NCBI GenBank assembly: GCA_037976565.1
Contig: CP137682.1
Span: 18,754,751 to 18,818,750, forward strand
Direction of reading: 5' to 3'
From: Mesocentrotus franciscanus
Lineage: Eukaryota > Echinodermata > Echinoidea > Camarodonta > Strongylocentrotidae
DNA: 64,000 nt
The stretch's first letter is position 1. Every line of letters starts with the position of its first letter. Below the pieces are notes generated by a model, which ran no database searches, was not told where the DNA came from, and saw only the letters and a program-made list of their open reading frames with translations. Shown in pieces: positions 62,551 through 64,000 of the stretch. The position numbers were made by a program, and so were the translations under genes.

Positions 62551-64000
62551 GTCTTAAGTTTACTCTTAAAGGTTTCTAACGTTGGGGACTCGCGTATTTC
62601 AAGGGAAAGTTTTTTTAAATTTTTTTTAAAAAGAAATAAAGTGGGTCATAATCAATCGATGATAATATCTTTATTAATCGATCAATGAAATCTTTGATCT
62701 AGTCAATACAAGTACATATAATTGACATAATAAACATGATAAAGAAAAAGATGAACATTCAATAAATCAGGAATGGAAGAAAGTTTGATATATATATATA
62801 TATGCTTGCTTATGAAGACTATGAATAAGAATAAATGACATTGTGACAGTACAAAAGAGTGGAAATGAGACGGACAAATATAAGAGAGAGAGAGAGAGAG
62901 AGAGAGGGGGAGTGGGAGGGGGAGGGGGAAAGGCTGAGATAAGGGGAAAGAGATGTAGGTAAATAGGATAGTTAATGAGGTCGATATCTGAAGAAAATAT
63001 TTGAGAAAAAGAGAGAAACATGGGGATATCTAGGAAAGAGAGAGAGAGAGAGAGAGAGAGACTGTGTGTGTTACAAAGTAATAAGATGTCAAACATCGGT
63101 CATGAATAGAGAACGGGAATCATGTTTAAATGAAGCCACCACGATTGAATACCAAGATTGATCGCCTTTAAATCAGTGATTTTCTTGCAGTAATCCATGA
63201 TCACCGTCATGACCATTAGTTCGGATGGCACCATGGTATAGCTGATTCTCTATCAGTATGATTTGTTTTATCTTTTGTTCGAAACAGTTATTTTTCTGAA
63301 AACATAGTTGAATAAATGGTCCACGTAGATTTGAATAAATGAAATATTCATCAATAATAGCACTCAGAACTGGCTGTTAAGAATCACCTTACAATCATTA
63401 ATGTAGAAATCAAAATCAGTCAAACAAAGCTGACAAGAAAAAAGTCTAGTGTATTATACATTTTAAGCGGCATATATTATATACACAAGTTTATTTCATT
63501 TAATGCTATTCAGCATCAGCAATAACATCAGCGACAGTATAGAACATTTATCAATACAGAGTTATGGTAGAAACATATTGAAGGGAGTCTAATAATAATA
63601 GGACACACATCATGTAACTCATCGAGTCTACCTTCCCCATTTTCTAATCATACACACATGTCATGTTCAGATAATAATTATAAATTTAACATATCAATAG
63701 TATACATAATATGTGACATAAATCAAACCAAGTAGCAAGCTGGAAAATGAAAGATAGTGGAAGAAGAAGACAACGTTCAGACAACATTATGTGAACATTG
63801 ATTTGTAAATGAGGAGTTTTGGGGATTTTAAAACTCAACATTTTCTCAAGCTATCACATAGTTACCTATCAAAAATTAAGAACTTTTGAGCATTATTATA
63901 GGCCTAATATACATAAATTGGGATTCTGAATGTCAACATTTTCTCCGTTTGAGGGATTCCAAACTAACTGATTATGCAGTGACATATCCATTTAATTTTC
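62551..64000. other. Right-edge intergenic region
   Basis: (GA)n microsatellites at about 62883-62907 and 63036-63060 and a short (TA)n at 62790. Nothing else was recognised, and no tubulin-like sequence lies to the right edge. Confidence 0.6.

Overview
The window is animal (metazoan) nuclear DNA. It is AT-rich and full of microsatellites and small DNA transposons, and it carries a cluster of beta-tubulin genes. Every tubulin gene has the same layout: a 57-nt first exon (residues 1-19), a 336-nt second exon (20-131) and a long third exon (132-end), split by two phase-0 introns. The acidic tails, with an EGEF(D/E)EE axonemal-type motif, and the repeat style suggest a marine deuterostome, most likely a sea urchin. 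That species call is inference. No other confident protein-coding host gene was found.

Layout. 1-3265: gene A, plus strand, exons 2-3 only (exon 1 lies left of the window), with several indels. 1-7668 is a near-identical copy of 10583-18288, which holds gene B (10238-13859); copy A ends at a 500-N gap (7669-8168). 21586-27583: gene C, intact, 445 aa, 4.2-kb first intron. 30384-32186: decayed LINE, minus strand. 33817-36158: gene D, minus, 448 aa. 37350-40510: a plus-strand copy of gene C intron and 3'-flank sequence from which the coding exons are missing. 42807-46051: gene E, minus, 452 aa, with an additional in-frame copy of exon 1 and its own promoter-like block at 47938-47994. 52960-61634: gene F, plus, 444 aa, 6.6-kb first intron containing a TTAA-flanked MITE and a 1.6-kb hAT-like element with an internal minisatellite.

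How the genes relate. A/B, D and E share about 600 nt of homologous 3' flank. D, E and the orphan exon share homologous upstream DNA. C and F have different flanks. The third exons look like patchworks, parts of C matching B and parts matching F, which points to gene conversion. RFX X-box-like sites upstream of E, the orphan exon and (weaker) D, together with the axonemal tail motif in B-E, suggest that much of the cluster supplies tubulin for cilia or sperm flagella.

Non-coding content. At least eight kinds of mobile or foldback element can be delimited by terminal inverted repeats, and several by target-site duplications. The C-like segment at 37-40 kb serves as a natural empty-site control for insertions in gene C intron 1. 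Copies A and B may be a recent tandem duplication or two alleles placed end to end by the assembler; the sequence alone does not decide.
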